DNA of 64,000 nucleotides from Diatrype stigma (GCA_022225965.2 JAKJXP020000137.1:32486-96485); one strand, 5' to 3'; positions 10,918-24,052 are shown, counted from the stretch's first letter. Made by a program: numbers and translations. Notes: generated by a model not told the origin, from the letters alone.

Positions 10918-12244
10918 GATGTGTGCTTCCAAGCTTAACAACGTACGGTAACGCTACGGGAGGACGAGCGGATGAAAGAAGGGAGGGGGGCCGGGTACCT
11001 GGAGTTCTCGCCCCCCTTACATATATATATATATATATATATCTTGCGAAAGCTTGAATCGTGGGCAAGGAATGACGCGCACAAATCACTCTATATCTCG
11101 GACTGCAGCTATTAATTTGGAGAGCTCCAGTTGTGACGGCACTTTCATTTGTGTCCATAATGCCTCGCATACAAAGATCATGGATGTTAATACGAGAGAT
11201 CCGCTTCGTTGCTCGCATATAGAGCGTTCTGTCCGAAACAGGGGCCCTATGCTTAACAGCGCCGGCTATAGCTCTGATGTCTGATGCCATTCCATCTTCT
11301 CGAGACTCTGGCTGTCTAGTTTGCCTGTAGCCAAGGCGGCAAATGATCACCTATCATAGTGATAGGTCTCGGGAGCTTGGCAAAGGCTAGGTGAGTATTA
11401 TATGATGAAGTGCGGTACAGTTGGCTGTCAGGAACATTCGGATGTGGAACGCGGTGTTCCGCCCAGGCCTGAAGATCCCAGATGCCCAAGTCGGCAACAA
11501 CCCGCCCAGAGAGCAACGTTGGCACATCGAGCTAGGGCATAAAGGTTCGCGAGCCCTCGCGCTTCAACCAGGGCACAGGGGTACGAAAGAGTATTACCAT
11601 TGGAAGTATTCTCATTGGCAGGGCTAAATTCAAAACCGTACCCTCTTTCCTCTTCTTACAGGTATAGGTGCACCATTTATATGCTATCCACATGCAAGCA
11701 CGTTCGTCACATCGTAGCATTCTCGAGGGGTAGATTGCCTGATTGCCCGAATGGGCAGGATTGGAGAAAATGTGGAACGGTAACAGGAACGAACAAACGA
11801 CCAAGCGAGCGAGCGAAGTTCAGGCTAAGATGAAATGCCAGGTTCCTCGACGATCGCCGGCGTAATTAGGAATGCTATGGAAAAGCGAATAGGTGAACAA
11901 AGCCGCCCGCTCCTATCGTGTACACCTTCTACCGCTACCCCTGACAAGACGCCTGTGACTAATCGGCCCAAGACGGAGTGTTTTGCCGAAATAGATACGT
12001 TGGTCTGCTTCCGAGTACCTGCGTTGGAAGGCGGTTCGTTTCGCTTCGCTGCTTGATATTGGCATGAAAGCACGAAAGCGTGCGATATGTAGTGATAATC
12101 ATTTTGTTGCCTCAAATGACCAGCCAACCGCTCGCTACCCAATGTGAACTCGATCATACCATTCTTCTCAACTCTCATTCGACCGAAGTTTCCAGTTCAT
12201 CAAGGAGAAACTCCGGGATGACGGCGGCATAATTGGGGAGGCTT
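10918..12244. other. Intergenic DNA with an (AT)n run
   Basis: Contains an alternating TA tract at about 11021-11042 directly upstream of the cytochrome-domain gene, after a CCCCCC run. Open frames at 11054-11627 and 11825-12178 show no family motif or supportable splicing. No gene is supported. Confidence 0.5.
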
Positions 12245-13522
12245 TCAGATGCTCAGGGCCGGCAATACGGTGATCTTGACATCAACACCCTCATCTTCCT
12301 TCTGGCGACTTTTGTCCCTGAGGCCATACCTCGCTGAGATGTCATCATCAGGGATCGCGCCCATTTCCGTTGCCTTGCGCACATTGACAAAGTCCGGCTC
12401 GGGGCTATTCCAGCTATAGTTCTTCCAGTGGCCCAACACGGCCCACATGTTCTCCACGACTCCCTGGATCTTCTCGGCCCGGTTTACACTCCATTCCCTG
12501 CGTCTGGCCAGCTCGGCATCTTCTCCATCTTCAGGAGCGAACCCTTCCACCACACTATTGAAGACCCGATATGTCTCCTCCAGCTCTGCCACGCTCGATA
12601 CTCCCATGACACTTACACCAACCCGAACCTTGGGAAGTTGCCTGGGAAAGCCTCCTTTCGGTGCACCGGTCCTTGCCCAGTTATCCAAAGACCATCTGAT
12701 GGCTACGACCTCGAGCTTCTCTCCGGCTTCTACGGCGACGGGCACGAGGTCTTGACAGGCTTGCCTCAATCCTTCCGGGCTCGGGTGCCACGTAGCCATG
12801 GGTCCTCTGTCTACGCCCCTAGTCGTCAACAGTCCCATGCCCAGCATGCTAGCGTTCAAGACGACATCGACACCCGCGTTAGTAAAGCGCCGCATGGCCG
12901 AAGAACCCAGAGTGGTGTTCTGGATGGTGAAATGGCCGTAGCTCAGCACGGCGTCGAGCGGCTCACCCGTCTCCCGCAGAACCATCTCGGCGAGCTCGCA
13001 CAGCCGCTCAACCGGATACCCGCTGATTCCCACATGCCGGATGACGCCCTCGTCCCGCAATCGACGGAGCTCGCGCACGGCGGCGAGAACCTCGGCGGGA
13101 GACACGAACTCGACGTCATGGGTGTAGACAAGATCGAGGTAAGGGGTGTGCAGCCGGTCCAGACTCCGGTAGATGGAGTACCGGATCCAGGCGGGGCTGT
13201 AATCGAACACATCTCCGGCTATGCGGCCTGCCTTGGTGACGAGGAAGTACGAAGAGCGCGGGTGCTTCTTCGTGATAGAGGGGTGCGACAGCGCGCTTCC
13301 CAAGATGATCTCCGAGGGTCCATAATATGGCGAGGTGTCAAACGCATTGACACCCAGCTCGAGGGCGCGAGATACAATGGAGAGCGATGGAAGCTCTTCC
13401 TGGTTGAAAGGGTTGTGGACGTATTGGGTGTTGAATGTTGCCGTGCCCAGGATCAAGGGGGGGATGGACTCGTGAAGAGGTCGACGACGATGATGCATCG
13501 GGTCAGAATTCATAGAACCCAT
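12245..13522 (-). CDS. Aldo/keto reductase, D-arabinose 1-dehydrogenase (ARA2) type
   Basis: Single-exon frame of 425 aa from ATG at 13522. It is a TIM-barrel aldo/keto reductase: G-T-A-T-F-N near residue 26, the catalytic tetrad D62, Y66 (F-D-T-S-P-Y-Y), K97 (L-V-T-K-A-G-R) and H135 (L-V-Y-T-H-D-V-E-F). The following V-R-H-V-G-I-S-G-Y and V-L-S-Y-G-H-F segments fit the D-arabinose dehydrogenase group, which oxidises D-arabinose to the lactone in fungal erythroascorbate synthesis using NAD(P)+. The protein is longer than the roughly 330 aa of Saccharomyces Ara2 because of a charged C-terminal extension. Substrate is by analogy; an L-fucose/L-galactose type dehydrogenase is the main alternative. 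A 9-bp CT-rich minisatellite lies about 320 bp upstream of the start. Confidence 0.85.
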   Translation of the reverse strand: MGSMNSDPMHHRRRPLHESIPPLILGTATFNTQYVHNPFNQEELPSLSIVSRALELGVNAFDTSPYYGPSEIILGSALSHPSITKKHPRSSYFLVTKAGRIAGDVFDYSPAWIRYSIYRSLDRLHTPYLDLVYTHDVEFVSPAEVLAAVRELRRLRDEGVIRHVGISGYPVERLCELAEMVLRETGEPLDAVLSYGHFTIQNTTLGSSAMRRFTNAGVDVVLNASMLGMGLLTTRGVDRGPMATWHPSPEGLRQACQDLVPVAVEAGEKLEVVAIRWSLDNWARTGAPKGGFPRQLPKVRVGVSVMGVSSVAELEETYRVFNSVVEGFAPEDGEDAELARRREWSVNRAEKIQGVVENMWAVLGHWKNYSWNSPEPDFVNVRKATEMGAIPDDDISARYGLRDKSRQKEDEGVDVKITVLPALSI

Positions 13523-16500
13523 CGCGACCGGAGACGAATGACACCTGCGATATTCTCACACAAGAAACGAAAAAAAGGAAGCAGGGGGCAGATTAATGGA
13601 GTAGTAGATAAGGGGGTGTTCTCGATCAAAAGCATACTTATAATTGTGGCCCGTGAGCACCCTGTCATTCAGACCTACTGGACCCGGCCGGAATCCGTGT
13701 GCGCGTCCCACTATAATCACATAAGCAACCGGTCAATTCTGATGCTTCTGTTCTCGAACAACACGCTGAATTCTGCTGAAGCTAATGACAACGCCATCCA
13801 AAAATCTCACGATACGCGTTGTTTATCTTCTTTTCCTTTCCTTCCTGCCCTTCCTGCCCTTCCTGCCCTTCCTGCCCTTCCTGCCCTTCCTGCCCTTCCT
13901 GCCCTTCCTGCCTTTCCTGTCTTTCCTGTTTTACGTCGCCTATCTTTCCGGAGGTCTAAAACGTTATTACGACCGAAGTCGTACGTAAATGTATAAACTA
14001 GGTAGTTACGTACGTAAAAATATACATACATGAAGCTATCACGAACTGCGCTGTAAATAATACTAGCAAAAGCAGCCCTAAAAGCAGCCCAAAGCTGCTT
14101 TTGAATGGGTGGGAATCCTTCAGCGAAATATCGCGAGCTCATTGGACCGGAGCACCGGGGCGGTCATTGGAAATTCAGCCGGCTGAAGGTGGATACAATT
14201 ACAATTCCCCCCAAGAACGCGGTGATTCTGTCTCACTGAATCTCCACTATCCCCCCACAAGTAAATTCCTGCTTTTGATCGAGAACACCCCCTAAATCGT
14301 AAGAGGCAATAAGCAGGATTTGTCAGATTCTAAGAGCCCGCAACAAGTAACGATGTAACGAACTGCAGGGTCCTAAGACGATGGTGGGTCCGGTAAACAA
14401 AGATAGAAGGAACGTGAAGGAATTAGATTCACTCTGGCAACAGAATCGTTCTTAGCAAGGCTCACAGGACGGCGCTTTCAAACAATGCGGGTCATCTTCG
14501 ACCAGACGGCATTACAAATGTGACAAGCAGTTGCCATGGTAAAAGGATGAGAAAGATGCGTGGACCCGTGTCAAAGACAACACGTAGGAGTCAGGGATAG
14601 TACGAAATGAATCGTTGGCTATCACGAAGGCAAACGGGAACTTGCATAGAACCTAGGCTAGTAGGTATTACTCCTCAGTCACCGAGTAACCACAAAGGAC
14701 GACATAATTAGTGCAGGATAGCAGCACCCAGGATGGCAGACAGATTCATGTGTGTTTCCGGCGCCACCGAGAAAGGGCTCACGCTAGAACAGCCTAGAGA
14801 TTAGTTGGTGTCCCAAGGAAAGCGCTGCGTAGATGAGATCTCGGCGAAACTCGTGTCTTGGCAAAGCACGTCAGGTTCCAGCTTGAGCCAATAGCTGTCC
14901 GAGATCTAATCAATCGGCCAGGATATCAACGCCGGAGTGCCCAGACATCCAGCAGCCAGTGTGCCTACATAGTACATACATACATACAGTACATACAAAC
15001 CTGCCCGGGTGTTCATGCGGGGCTGTGCGGGATACAGGATCAGGACGCAGGACGCAGGACGACGGCCACGACCAGGTAACGATAGTGCCTACCAGGCAGC
15101 GATAGTCGATACGAGATAGCAAGGAAAGGGAAGGACATGTTTAACTTTCACTTCGTACGAGATCGAAATGGACGAGAATGAGATGGGGTGTTAGGACACT
15201 AATTGGACTTGGCACAGGACCGGACCTACAGGTATATTAGAAGCACTTACATGTAGGTTCAAGGTAGGTACTCAGGTATTCTACCTCGTTCTTCGTAATG
15301 TTGCACAAAGGTGAAACCATTTCCAATCAAAGAGCAGGATTCCGGAAATCATGTGTAAGGTAGACTATAGATAATACCAACCGGCTTTAAAGGTCTATGC
15401 CTAGTATGAACTGCCACCGAGCCGAGCCCGATGACGCCGAGGTGAATAACAGTCCACCGCATTATACCCACACTATACCGTACTGGGATCTGGGTTTTGC
15501 TGACGTTGTTGTACCCCAGAGCGCCGAGTGAATGTCGCCTCTAATTGTCTCTACCGAAGCTATCTGTTCATTGCTGTCGAGCACTCTTTAATCATGGTAG
15601 TCAGCTGGATTCCTAACTAGGGACGTTGCAGAGCCAGGTGAGTTGCGTTTTATGGCGCTGATTACCATTAAACGTGCATCGATGTGCTTACCGCAATATC
15701 TAGAAGGTACCTCGGCACTTGCACATTAGCCCTGTATTATACAATGTATTATACAGCACCTAGAAGATAGTGTTTTAGGTATTCGAAAACCGTCATATAA
15801 GAGGAGTAGAAAATAACATCAAATCAAGAGATAAATGCATATCTCAGAAGTTCATCTGCTAACTATTAAATTATCGCATAAACAGTGACACGTATAAAGT
15901 TAACAAAAAGGGGGTTACGGTGAAAAGAAACCGCTGAAAATGGTCATCGGCCAGCAGCTTACGACTTAACATCACAACTATACATTACATACTAACTTAT
16001 GGACAGCTGTTTTATAATCAGGTATTATGATAGCACTACGGTTGGCTCCTTTTACATACTCTTCGCGTGGCATCAAAGCGACCTGTGTGGAAGACACGAA
16101 TCAAAATGCATGCCGACAGAAGTCAGCGGCGTACAAGTTGAACACATCGGCCCTTCAAGAGGACTTTAACTTAGGTTTTGGTACTAGAGGTAGTCGGAAG
16201 AAGTATGTCTAATAAGCCAAAATGTATCTGTCAACAATGAAAATGTGTATCAGTATGGAGCCGAAGGAAGAGAACAACCACTCACGTCTGATTAAAGGAG
16301 GGGGGGCGATAGTACGAATATATATAGGAAGAATCTGGCATGACTGTGATAACAAGTAGGTTTCTAATATCCTACAAGCCTTAGATCCGTTTCACTGCTG
16401 TCATCATGGCTTTGATGAAAATGAAGAGAGCTTCATCGTGATAAGAACCATTCGCATACATGAAGTAGGTCAGCTACGTATAATCATCCAGCCATCTTGT

Positions 16501-17927
16501 AATCTGAAATAATATAATTTACTTACTGAACCTTAATGATTAGGTGAATCGAGAGCAAAACGTAATGAAGTCGAGGTTTTGAGTTCAATAGCGTTGCGAA
16601 AGAATTGAAGGGGGTGGCGGTTAAACGCTCAGGGGAAGCCTAGTCTATGGGTCAGGGGCTGAACTGTGGAGGGAGTCAGGGATTCATAGGATCCTACCTA
16701 TACACTAGTTAGTAAAGGACTTACATGGCTGTATAAGAGCGACTTCCTTCCCCCTACCTAGTAGTTTCCCCTATCACTCCTATGACACATTTCCCTTAAC
16801 AATGCGGGTTAATTATTGGTATTCAAATAAGTATATTTACAAGGATTCCATAAATATCCCTATATGTTGAGTAGTTCATCGAACCATAGGAGCGCTGCGG
16901 TCTCCCGTGACTTGAAGTTTACAGCATAAATGGTTCGTAGCTTAACTGCCTGGTTGTGGCAACCTTCAAACTAAACGGAGAGCTATTGCTTGATTTGTTC
17001 GTTCTGTAGAATATATTAATCTATTCGTTCTAGGCTAATGGCCGGATCACTTGCGTCACAATATATACCCGAGCGGGTGGAAATATCGATCGTGGAAGAT
17101 ATCAAACAACCGAACGAGCGTGCCAGCTGATTGATGCCGCCGCGGACGCTCATATACTTGATGTTTTGGAGATACCGTTATATAGATCCGGAGCCAGTTA
17201 AAGGCTGATTTCGTCTCATAAACATCCCACTCCTCGGATCTTGACGTGAATTGCCAGAATACATGCTAGCTTGACATGCAGAGAGCCGATCCAAGTAGAG
17301 TGTGACCACTAAACTCAGCCCTACGGGTACCTGGGTATATGGCTTGGAAAGCGTCCCAGTTTCGACGGGTCTTTCTTGATGGAAAAATATAAGCACTACA
17401 GTAACTCCGCTGTTGCTGTCTTGCCAAGTCCGGATGGAGTTTTCGAAGTGGCCAGCCCCAGCCCCCTGCTCCAGGATCGAATCGAACACTACGTCAATTG
17501 CCGCCTACCTCTACTTCAGGCTAGTGCTCCATGATGCCTCTACGTGATTGTTGCAAAAACTCCCCAATAATCGGTAGCATTTCAGGCTAATTGGCTTCTT
17601 GACATGGGGGGCAATGCACCCCGGATCTGGGACGGTACCCTATTTTCCGGGTCCATACTGGTTTAACCTGACCTCCCATACTCGCACCGGTCTTGGCGAA
17701 GTACCATCTAACTATACTGCGACTGTGCAACTGCTTTCGGGCGATGGATATCAAGGCGGGGCTGAATAATGGCCGCTTTGACGAAGAGGAAGGGCAAGCC
17801 TGTAAGACGAGCGGCGCCAGCAGGCTTACATACATTGCTTTAAAGAGGGAGGGGCTAGCCGGTCGAGACAGTCAGCGAAGTGTCACTTCCTTTCCTCCCC
17901 TCCATCAAACTGTTTCTTCTTTTGATA
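13523..17927. other. Long gene-poor interval (about 4.4 kb)
   Basis: Apart from the minisatellite at 13841-13930 and short GTACATACA repeats near 14966-14998, I see no frame with a conserved motif on either strand. Small frames (12428-13996 antisense tail, 14858-15122, 16027-16212, 17178-17489) lack support. Composition is ordinary, not RIP-like, so this is not an obvious transposon relic. Confidence 0.45.
13841..13930. repeat. 9-bp minisatellite (CTTCCTGCC)n
   Basis: About eight perfect copies of CTTCCTGCC run from 13841 to 13912, followed by degenerate CTTTCCTGT copies. It is a pure pyrimidine/purine strand-asymmetric tract in the promoter region of the aldo/keto reductase. Long open frames across it on both strands arise because the unit is a multiple of three. 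Confidence 0.9.
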
Positions 17928-19354
17928 ATGCGGGCCTTTCCATTCTTGCAGCTATCCGTGGCAGCGATGACTGCAGTTGCACAGAAGCCCGGCGAAGATG
18001 GGAAGTACACGATAAAAGCACCGGGGATCAAGGCACAGGTCAGAAGACATGATGGATACCCAAGTATCAAATGGTGATAGGATCTGGGCTCACCAGTGTT
18101 TAGTTTATTCCATATGGAGCGACTCTGACGAACCTGTTCGTCAAGGACAAGAATGGCGAGGATGTAGATGTCGTCCTTGGGTACGACGATGTCGATTACT
18201 ACCGTATGAGACCCCCTATAGAACACGATGCACAGAGCCGATGTGGACTGACAGCATACCTCCAGCCAAGGACCCGGGACACCCGGTGTACAATGCTATC
18301 CCCGGCCGCTACGTCAACCGGATTGGCAATGGGAAATACACTCTGGATAATGTGACTTACACCACGGAGAAGAACGACGGCAGTAACACGCTACATAGTG
18401 GGACGAACAACTGGTCATATCGGACGTGGGATGTTACAGAAGTGACGGAAGACTCCATCACCTTCTCTATTCACGATGCCTCTAACTCGTCGCTGGGTAT
18501 GATTGGCCTTGTCGAAGGCAAGGTGACCTACAGTGTCAGCGACAGCCAATGGAAGATCAAGATGGAAGCCACAGCACCAGAAGAAAGGACCCGTACGTAA
18601 CATCAAGTCATATTGGTCTAAGGGCCTATGTTGTGTTGTGCTGATCGACCAAATAGCACTCATGTTAACTCAGCATACCTACTTCAACCTTGATGCTTTC
18701 AGGGACCCGACAACAGACAAGATCTGGAACCATACTCTGTACCTTCCATACTCACAGCGATATCTAGCCGCCGACGACTCTGCTCTTCCCACCGGCGAGA
18801 TTGCCACAGCCATAGCCGGCAGCATCAACGACTTCGCAAGTATACCAAGTTTAACCTTGGGCCATGCCAAAAACGATCCAGGATTCTCCGGGAACTGTGG
18901 TGCGGGTGGCCAGTGTGAGGGATACAATGGCTACTGGTTAATTGACGATGCGCCCAAGGATGCCGTGGTGGCTTCGTTGGCGAGCCCGTTTTCCGGGATC
19001 AAGGCCGACCTCCGCACAGATCAGGCTGGCGTTGTAGTCTACTCTGGCAATTGGTTCGACGGGACGGCCCCTTTGAAGAGTACACAGGGGTTAGAAGGCC
19101 GAGATACTGTTCCGCGCAGTTCCTGCGTCGCAATAGAAGCCCAGGACTACGTTGACGGGATCAATCAGTAAGTAACAACCTCCTCCAGCTGACTTGCTGT
19201 GCAATTGGCCTCCTGAGACCCATTTGAGCCCTAGTTAGCCCAGTCTAGACTGCTAACATTGGACAGCCCGGAATGGGGACGCCTCGAGAAGCAGATTACT
19301 GGACCAGGGGATATCTACACTTGGGAAAGTTCCTGGACTTTTGGTCTAATATAA
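17928..19354 (+). CDS. Secreted aldose 1-epimerase (galactose mutarotase family)
   Basis: Five exons: 17928-18038, 18104-18203, 18266-18592, 18657-19167 and 19267-19354; introns of 65, 62, 64 and 99 nt with matching phases; 378 aa. The N terminus (M-R-A-F-P-F-L-Q-L-S-V-A-A-M-T-A-V-A-Q) is a signal peptide, so the enzyme is probably extracellular. Family motifs appear in order across the exon joins: F-I-P-Y-G-A-T-L-T-N-L, D-V-V-L-G-Y-D, Y-N-A-I-P-G-R-Y-V-N-R-I-G, N-T-L-H-S-G (catalytic His), T-Q-H-T-Y-F-N-L-D (second His), G-V-V-V-Y-S-G-N-W-F-D-G and V-A-I-E-A-Q-D-Y-V-D-G-I-N-H (catalytic Glu). Mutarotases interconvert alpha and beta anomers of aldoses; a secreted fungal form likely acts on sugars released from plant polysaccharides. 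Each splice restores a motif, which supports the model. Confidence 0.9.
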
Positions 19355-20972
19355 GAACCTCAAGACACCAGATAATGAGGCGCCAACATAGGTTTATACA
19401 TTGGACTTCTTGGACGGGACTGCTAGATTGCTGAGAATATTGGGAGTCATAAACTACTCCATATATCTGTGCATATGAGATTGCCCGGAACAAGGGAGCA
19501 ACATTGTTAGATTCCGGTGCCACGACATGAGCTCCCCAGGATGGTGACGTTGAAATCCCACGTACTTACCAGATGCTTCCGGTGAGATGACCGAATTATC
19601 GCCGGGGCCGGGACCAGCAATTAAGCGACACCCTGCTCGGTATTCTAGAGCAAATGATCTGCGTGGTTCTGTCACGACTGTAAGTCGTACATAATTATGA
19701 GGCGCAGCTTGCCTAAAGTAATATTAAGCTTTCCAATATTACGTGCATATGGAGAGTATATGGGTAGGTAATTGGCTGGGGAACCATGCGAGGCGTCTAT
19801 TGCGAGGTGGAATTAGGTCCTTAGATACTTCATAGATGCCTGGTCTACTCCAGAGCTGACGTTCACCCATCAAGGCCCATGGAGGTATTCCGTAAAGCAA
19901 CTAAGGCGACCATTCGAGCCTCTTTCTCTCCGTCTCTACCATTTCATTCTTATTTCATCATACCCAGACAGTTACCATTATTATGCGTCAATGCCCGGGC
20001 GGGTAGGGATTCGAGCACGTCGAAATCCAGGTGCTGCTGAACGTGATCATCTTTTAACGGTGCAATTCGAAAATCTATGACCCCCACCATGCCACCCGTA
20101 GTTAGCCCCCCCCAAGGCTGTCTGCGACATGCAACCCTATTCTGGACACTGGAAACAATCAGCGCAGCAAACAAAGAAACCCCAATTTATTCCGTATGTC
20201 AATAGCTCGGCATTTTAAGTTATCAGATGCGGCGTTCGCTATTCAGAAAATAATGTGGCTATTAATATGTCGCGTTAGGCGGTTCAGGATGCACCCTCAG
20301 AGTCGTAGATCCAATTACTACGCAGCTAGGTAGTAAGTAAATGGCTATGAACAGGCAGACAGGCAGACAGGGGTTTAGAGACCCCTGACAACGTTCTAGA
20401 TCTTCCATTTCATCATAATCGTACCAGAATAATAACCATACTAAAAGGCGTTCAACCTTTACACTTCCATTACCTACGTCATTTTTCAAGACTGAAAAGA
20501 CAATCGTCCCATAACCACGAACAGTACGTCATGATTCTTCGGTGAGAGTTGACTTAATATATTGAAGGTTGTTAAAGGTTGTGACAATGGGTGGATGTCT
20601 GGACGACAAACACGAATATTGGATGAGTTGTCCACCACATGACCCATAAGCTTCTATATACAGCATGCTTTCCCGGGAGCGCATAATAGCCTGACACTGA
20701 TATTTCTTACACTTCTCGGTCGAAGCGAAGGATTAGGTAAAAGGCGAGGTTGATCATCTACGCCATAAGGTCACGAGAGGAAAATGCGGACCTCATATAG
20801 ACCCTTTAGCTGTAGATCGTCCCATATCGTGAGTTTGTCATTGGTGCTATTGGGGTTGGAATGTCTGGATTTCCCTATGCTGTATTGAGAGAAAATGGCC
20901 TGGCAAGACAACAATCGTGCATGGAAACACGAAAACCTTCGAGAACAAGTCGGATGGATGAACCGGTCTCGT

Positions 20973-21006
<34 letters not shown>

Positions 21007-23084
21007 GGTGAGAGGCAAGAATGAATCCCTGTCTGCCTGTGTATAGACCCTGAAAGATTCAGGCGGATCAACGAGCGAACTACACAACTACTGAAATGTA
21101 AGAAAATAGCGCGAGCAAGTAGTTATATCAGTCAGCCTCAGCTACATAGTCCTTGTCAATACCCACATAACTATTCCTCACCTGAAGTTCAACGCTGGCG
21201 CCGTGCAGATGACGCGCTTTGAAGATCTATTGTGACATCATAGCTATACTGCGGGAGCCGCCCCCCCTGATGGAACGTCTTTCGGAGCGTTGAATGCGAG
21301 GAAAGGGGCGAACTGACAACGCCTTAGGGTGGGATGAAGTAGGAAGGCGCCTTCAGTTTGCTTGTTCGTACACAGAGACAGAGATCGTCGTCGACCAGTC
21401 TCTATACAAAAACCAACGATGCAGCCCTCCGTTCCTTTCCGTGCCCTCCAAGTTCACGGATCTACAGGGAATTCGACCTTTTCATCAGATCAAGCATACC
21501 ACAAAATTCGAAGCCACTTTCCACTCTTGCATAACACTCTACGCTGAGCCAATCTATTTCGTTCTAGGTGTGGAAACAGGAAACTGCTTGCTTATACTTA
21601 CTGCCTAACAACTTATTGCCCACGCCCGAACCCCCGCGCCCGCCCCTACGAAGCCCCTACGTGATTGTAACCCCACCCACGTGGCGCGCTTAACCCCTAA
21701 ACCCCCACCCCCCGATTTCAGGGACCAGCACTAAATTCAGGGTCCTCTGCCGCCTAGTGTTCCCTGTCGGCGGATGCAACCGAGCGCTAAAAGCCCTCCC
21801 GACACTCTATATTGCACAAGCGCGCCCCCTACCCGAACCCCCGGCCGGCCCCATTACATGCCATCAGCTGAAAGCTAAGATATGGCTAACAACGGTCAAC
21901 CTAGTAGAAATACTGGACGGCTTGTTGGCGCTACTACGGCAAGCTCTGTGTGTGCTACTTATTATCTACAGTAAGCTAAATGAGATTGGAAATTCATCTA
22001 TGTATTATACTATACCTATGGTAGTGGATAGTTATCGTAACACTTGTCCACGATCACAGCGACGACGAGGCGACTACTGGGGCGCCTTCAAGACCAAAGC
22101 CACAACTTACTGTTTCATGTGATCCCACCTACAGCATACATCGTTTCACAGCAAGTGGTTCTAAAACCGGACATCACGAAGAGCAGCACATTCGTCCACC
22201 CATCGCTCTACGCAGCCCTTTAACAGAGCAGCAGTCGCAACAGCGCATGGCTGCGATCCTAGCAGCGACTACGAAGGTGCTGATAGCCCCTTCTAAGAAA
22301 TGACGGACGTTAAGGGGTGATATCGGTATGTCATGTTGCAATTCCTTGGTCGTCCGAATAATGCTCTTGAACTGACTCGCTTCTACTAGTGATATGTGTG
22401 ATGGGAGCTTCGCATTCCGATAGCCCTGAGTTATATGGGATTCAAGAGGCTTCTGGAAGGAGGTGCCGTCCAATAACAAGCTCCTTGATCCTGGACAACA
22501 TCAGATTCCTTGCATGCCGATCCTTCCTGTGAAGATTGATTGAACGAACATGGCTTGCTCCCCAGCATGGAACACTTATACCAGGAGAAAGCAGTTAGTG
22601 TTAAGCCGTATATTCTTTATATACGACTGGGGGTGTCTAGTGACTCTCCTCATACTTCGTGTTTTGTTTCAACCCCCTTTGAATGGGTCGGATTTATTTT
22701 ATCAAGTTCAGAATACACTCTTCTACATCAGTCCGAATCTCTGATGTCTTCATGGCCGCACATTTTCTCAAGTCAGACCGCCTTCCACGCGAGGCGAGAA
22801 TAGTAGATCTTGGCGTTCATTTGGCGTTGCTCAAATACTACTTTATACCTTTAGCCACTGTGGTGGGTTGAAGAAATCAGGCGCACATGTCCTGAGCTCT
22901 CCAGGTGCGAATTGCCCTTCGTGCGTACTGCTGACGGATTATTGGTAACCGGCAGGACTCCTGGGGGTCTCAGCGGTAATCAGGAGGCCAAATATATAGC
23001 CTCGGGTAGCCTGTATCATATTGACTTCCTTCTGACTAACGACAATGCATACAAATCAGCATCGGCATCGAGATGGAAGCCCAC
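19355..23084. other. Gene-poor interval with a long G run
   Basis: No convincing gene in about 3.7 kb. A frame at 22174-22479 (-) and one at 21757-22122 (+) carry no recognisable motif. A C-rich stretch with ACCCC/CCCCT words lies at 21620-21720. The 31-base G homopolymer is listed separately. Composition is ordinary. Confidence 0.45.
20973..21003 (+). repeat. G homopolymer, 31 nt
   Basis: An uninterrupted run of 31 G on the plus strand. Such a tract can form G-quadruplexes and is also a classic sequencing or assembly trouble spot, so its exact length is unreliable. Confidence 0.9.
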
Positions 23085-24052
23085 TCAAGCCTTTGGTGTC
23101 AGCCGCTTCTCGACCCAAATCTCCATTAGTCGAGATGAGCGCAAAGCCAGCGACCTCGCTTCGTCGGAAGTAACCTTCTCGGCCTCCTCGCGAAACCGCT
23201 TCAGCCAGAACAGCCACCTGTCAGACCGCAGTCCCGCCTTGCCACCACCCGAAGCATACAGCGACCCGCCTCGCAACAGCCGTTCGTCCTCCTGGCTCAG
23301 CGTCGGGCTGGGCGTCCGAATGACTGACTCGGCAAGCAGGGGGCCTGCGTACTCGATGTACACTGCGGCCGTGGCGAGATCGCGGTCCCGTGCGGATGGA
23401 GCTTTGGCCCCGGAGTCCTCCTCTAAGGCAGTCCGCAGCATCCATATGACCTGGTTGATGTAGTTGATGACCCCTGCGCCGATCAGCTTCGCAGAGAAAG
23501 CGTGGAACCGCACCCACTCCTTGTCGATTTGGGCCTGCTCCTCTTCCCGTTTGGATGTTTTTGGTCCGTTCAGATGTTCGCGAAAAACTGCACCAAGGAC
23601 CGGGAGATCTGTCCAAAGTCGGTTCTTGAAATTTTAGATTAACAATATTTTCTTGGATCATTTATCGCATTGCATTGCATAGTCTCTTTAAAAGGGAAGA
23701 AGACTGAGCGGCATATTTATTCAAAACTTACCTCCCAGACTTGTAATCCCGTATCAGGTAGCAGAGTGAGCTCTCTCATGAATTTCACTACCTTGTCCAT
23801 GGCCGGGTGATCGTGGGGGATCTGCTCTGCCACCCGGATGACGTCTTTCCAGAATGAGAAGAAAAACCCATCTTCCAGTTTCTTGCTTCCATCCGTTGGA
23901 GACGGAACTAATTTTGATACCGCAACTGCAACTTGCGCTGCCGTAGTTGAGGCCTCGGTCTTTAGATAGTCGTTGAAGATATCGAATACCTCCCCGCTAA
24001 TCCGTTCCCCTCCCTTGGCGTATGTCTGCTGTAGCTTGAATACACTAGCCAT
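23085..24052 (-). CDS. DUF3632 family protein
   Basis: Exons 24052-23732 and 23624-23085 on the minus strand, joined phase 0 across a 107-nt intron (GTAAGT...TTCAAG), giving about 286 aa. The join reads L-Q-V-W-E | N-R-L-W-T-D-L-P-V-L-G-A-V-F-R-E-H-L, followed by W-V-R-F-H-A-F-S-A-K-L, which fits the fungal DUF3632 pattern (W-x-D-L-P-x-L-G then W-x-x-x-x-A-F-x-A-R-L). The function of the family is unknown. No signal peptide or membrane segment is seen; the predicted protein is helical and soluble. It is the last gene before the 18-kb AT-rich island, whose edge is about 280 bp upstream of its start. Confidence 0.7.

Noticed and set aside
10093..10938. 281-codon plus-strand frame over the cytochrome-domain gene
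   Set aside because: Antisense shadow; it crosses the introns of the minus-strand gene and has no motif.
12428..13996. 522-codon plus-strand frame across the aldo/keto reductase
   Set aside because: It is antisense to a protein with a full catalytic tetrad; no motif of its own, and it is prolonged by the 9-bp minisatellite.
21620..21720. C-rich stretch with CCCCTAA-like words as internal telomere repeat
   Set aside because: Words are irregular and not repeated in tandem; fungal telomere repeat (TTAGGG)n is absent.
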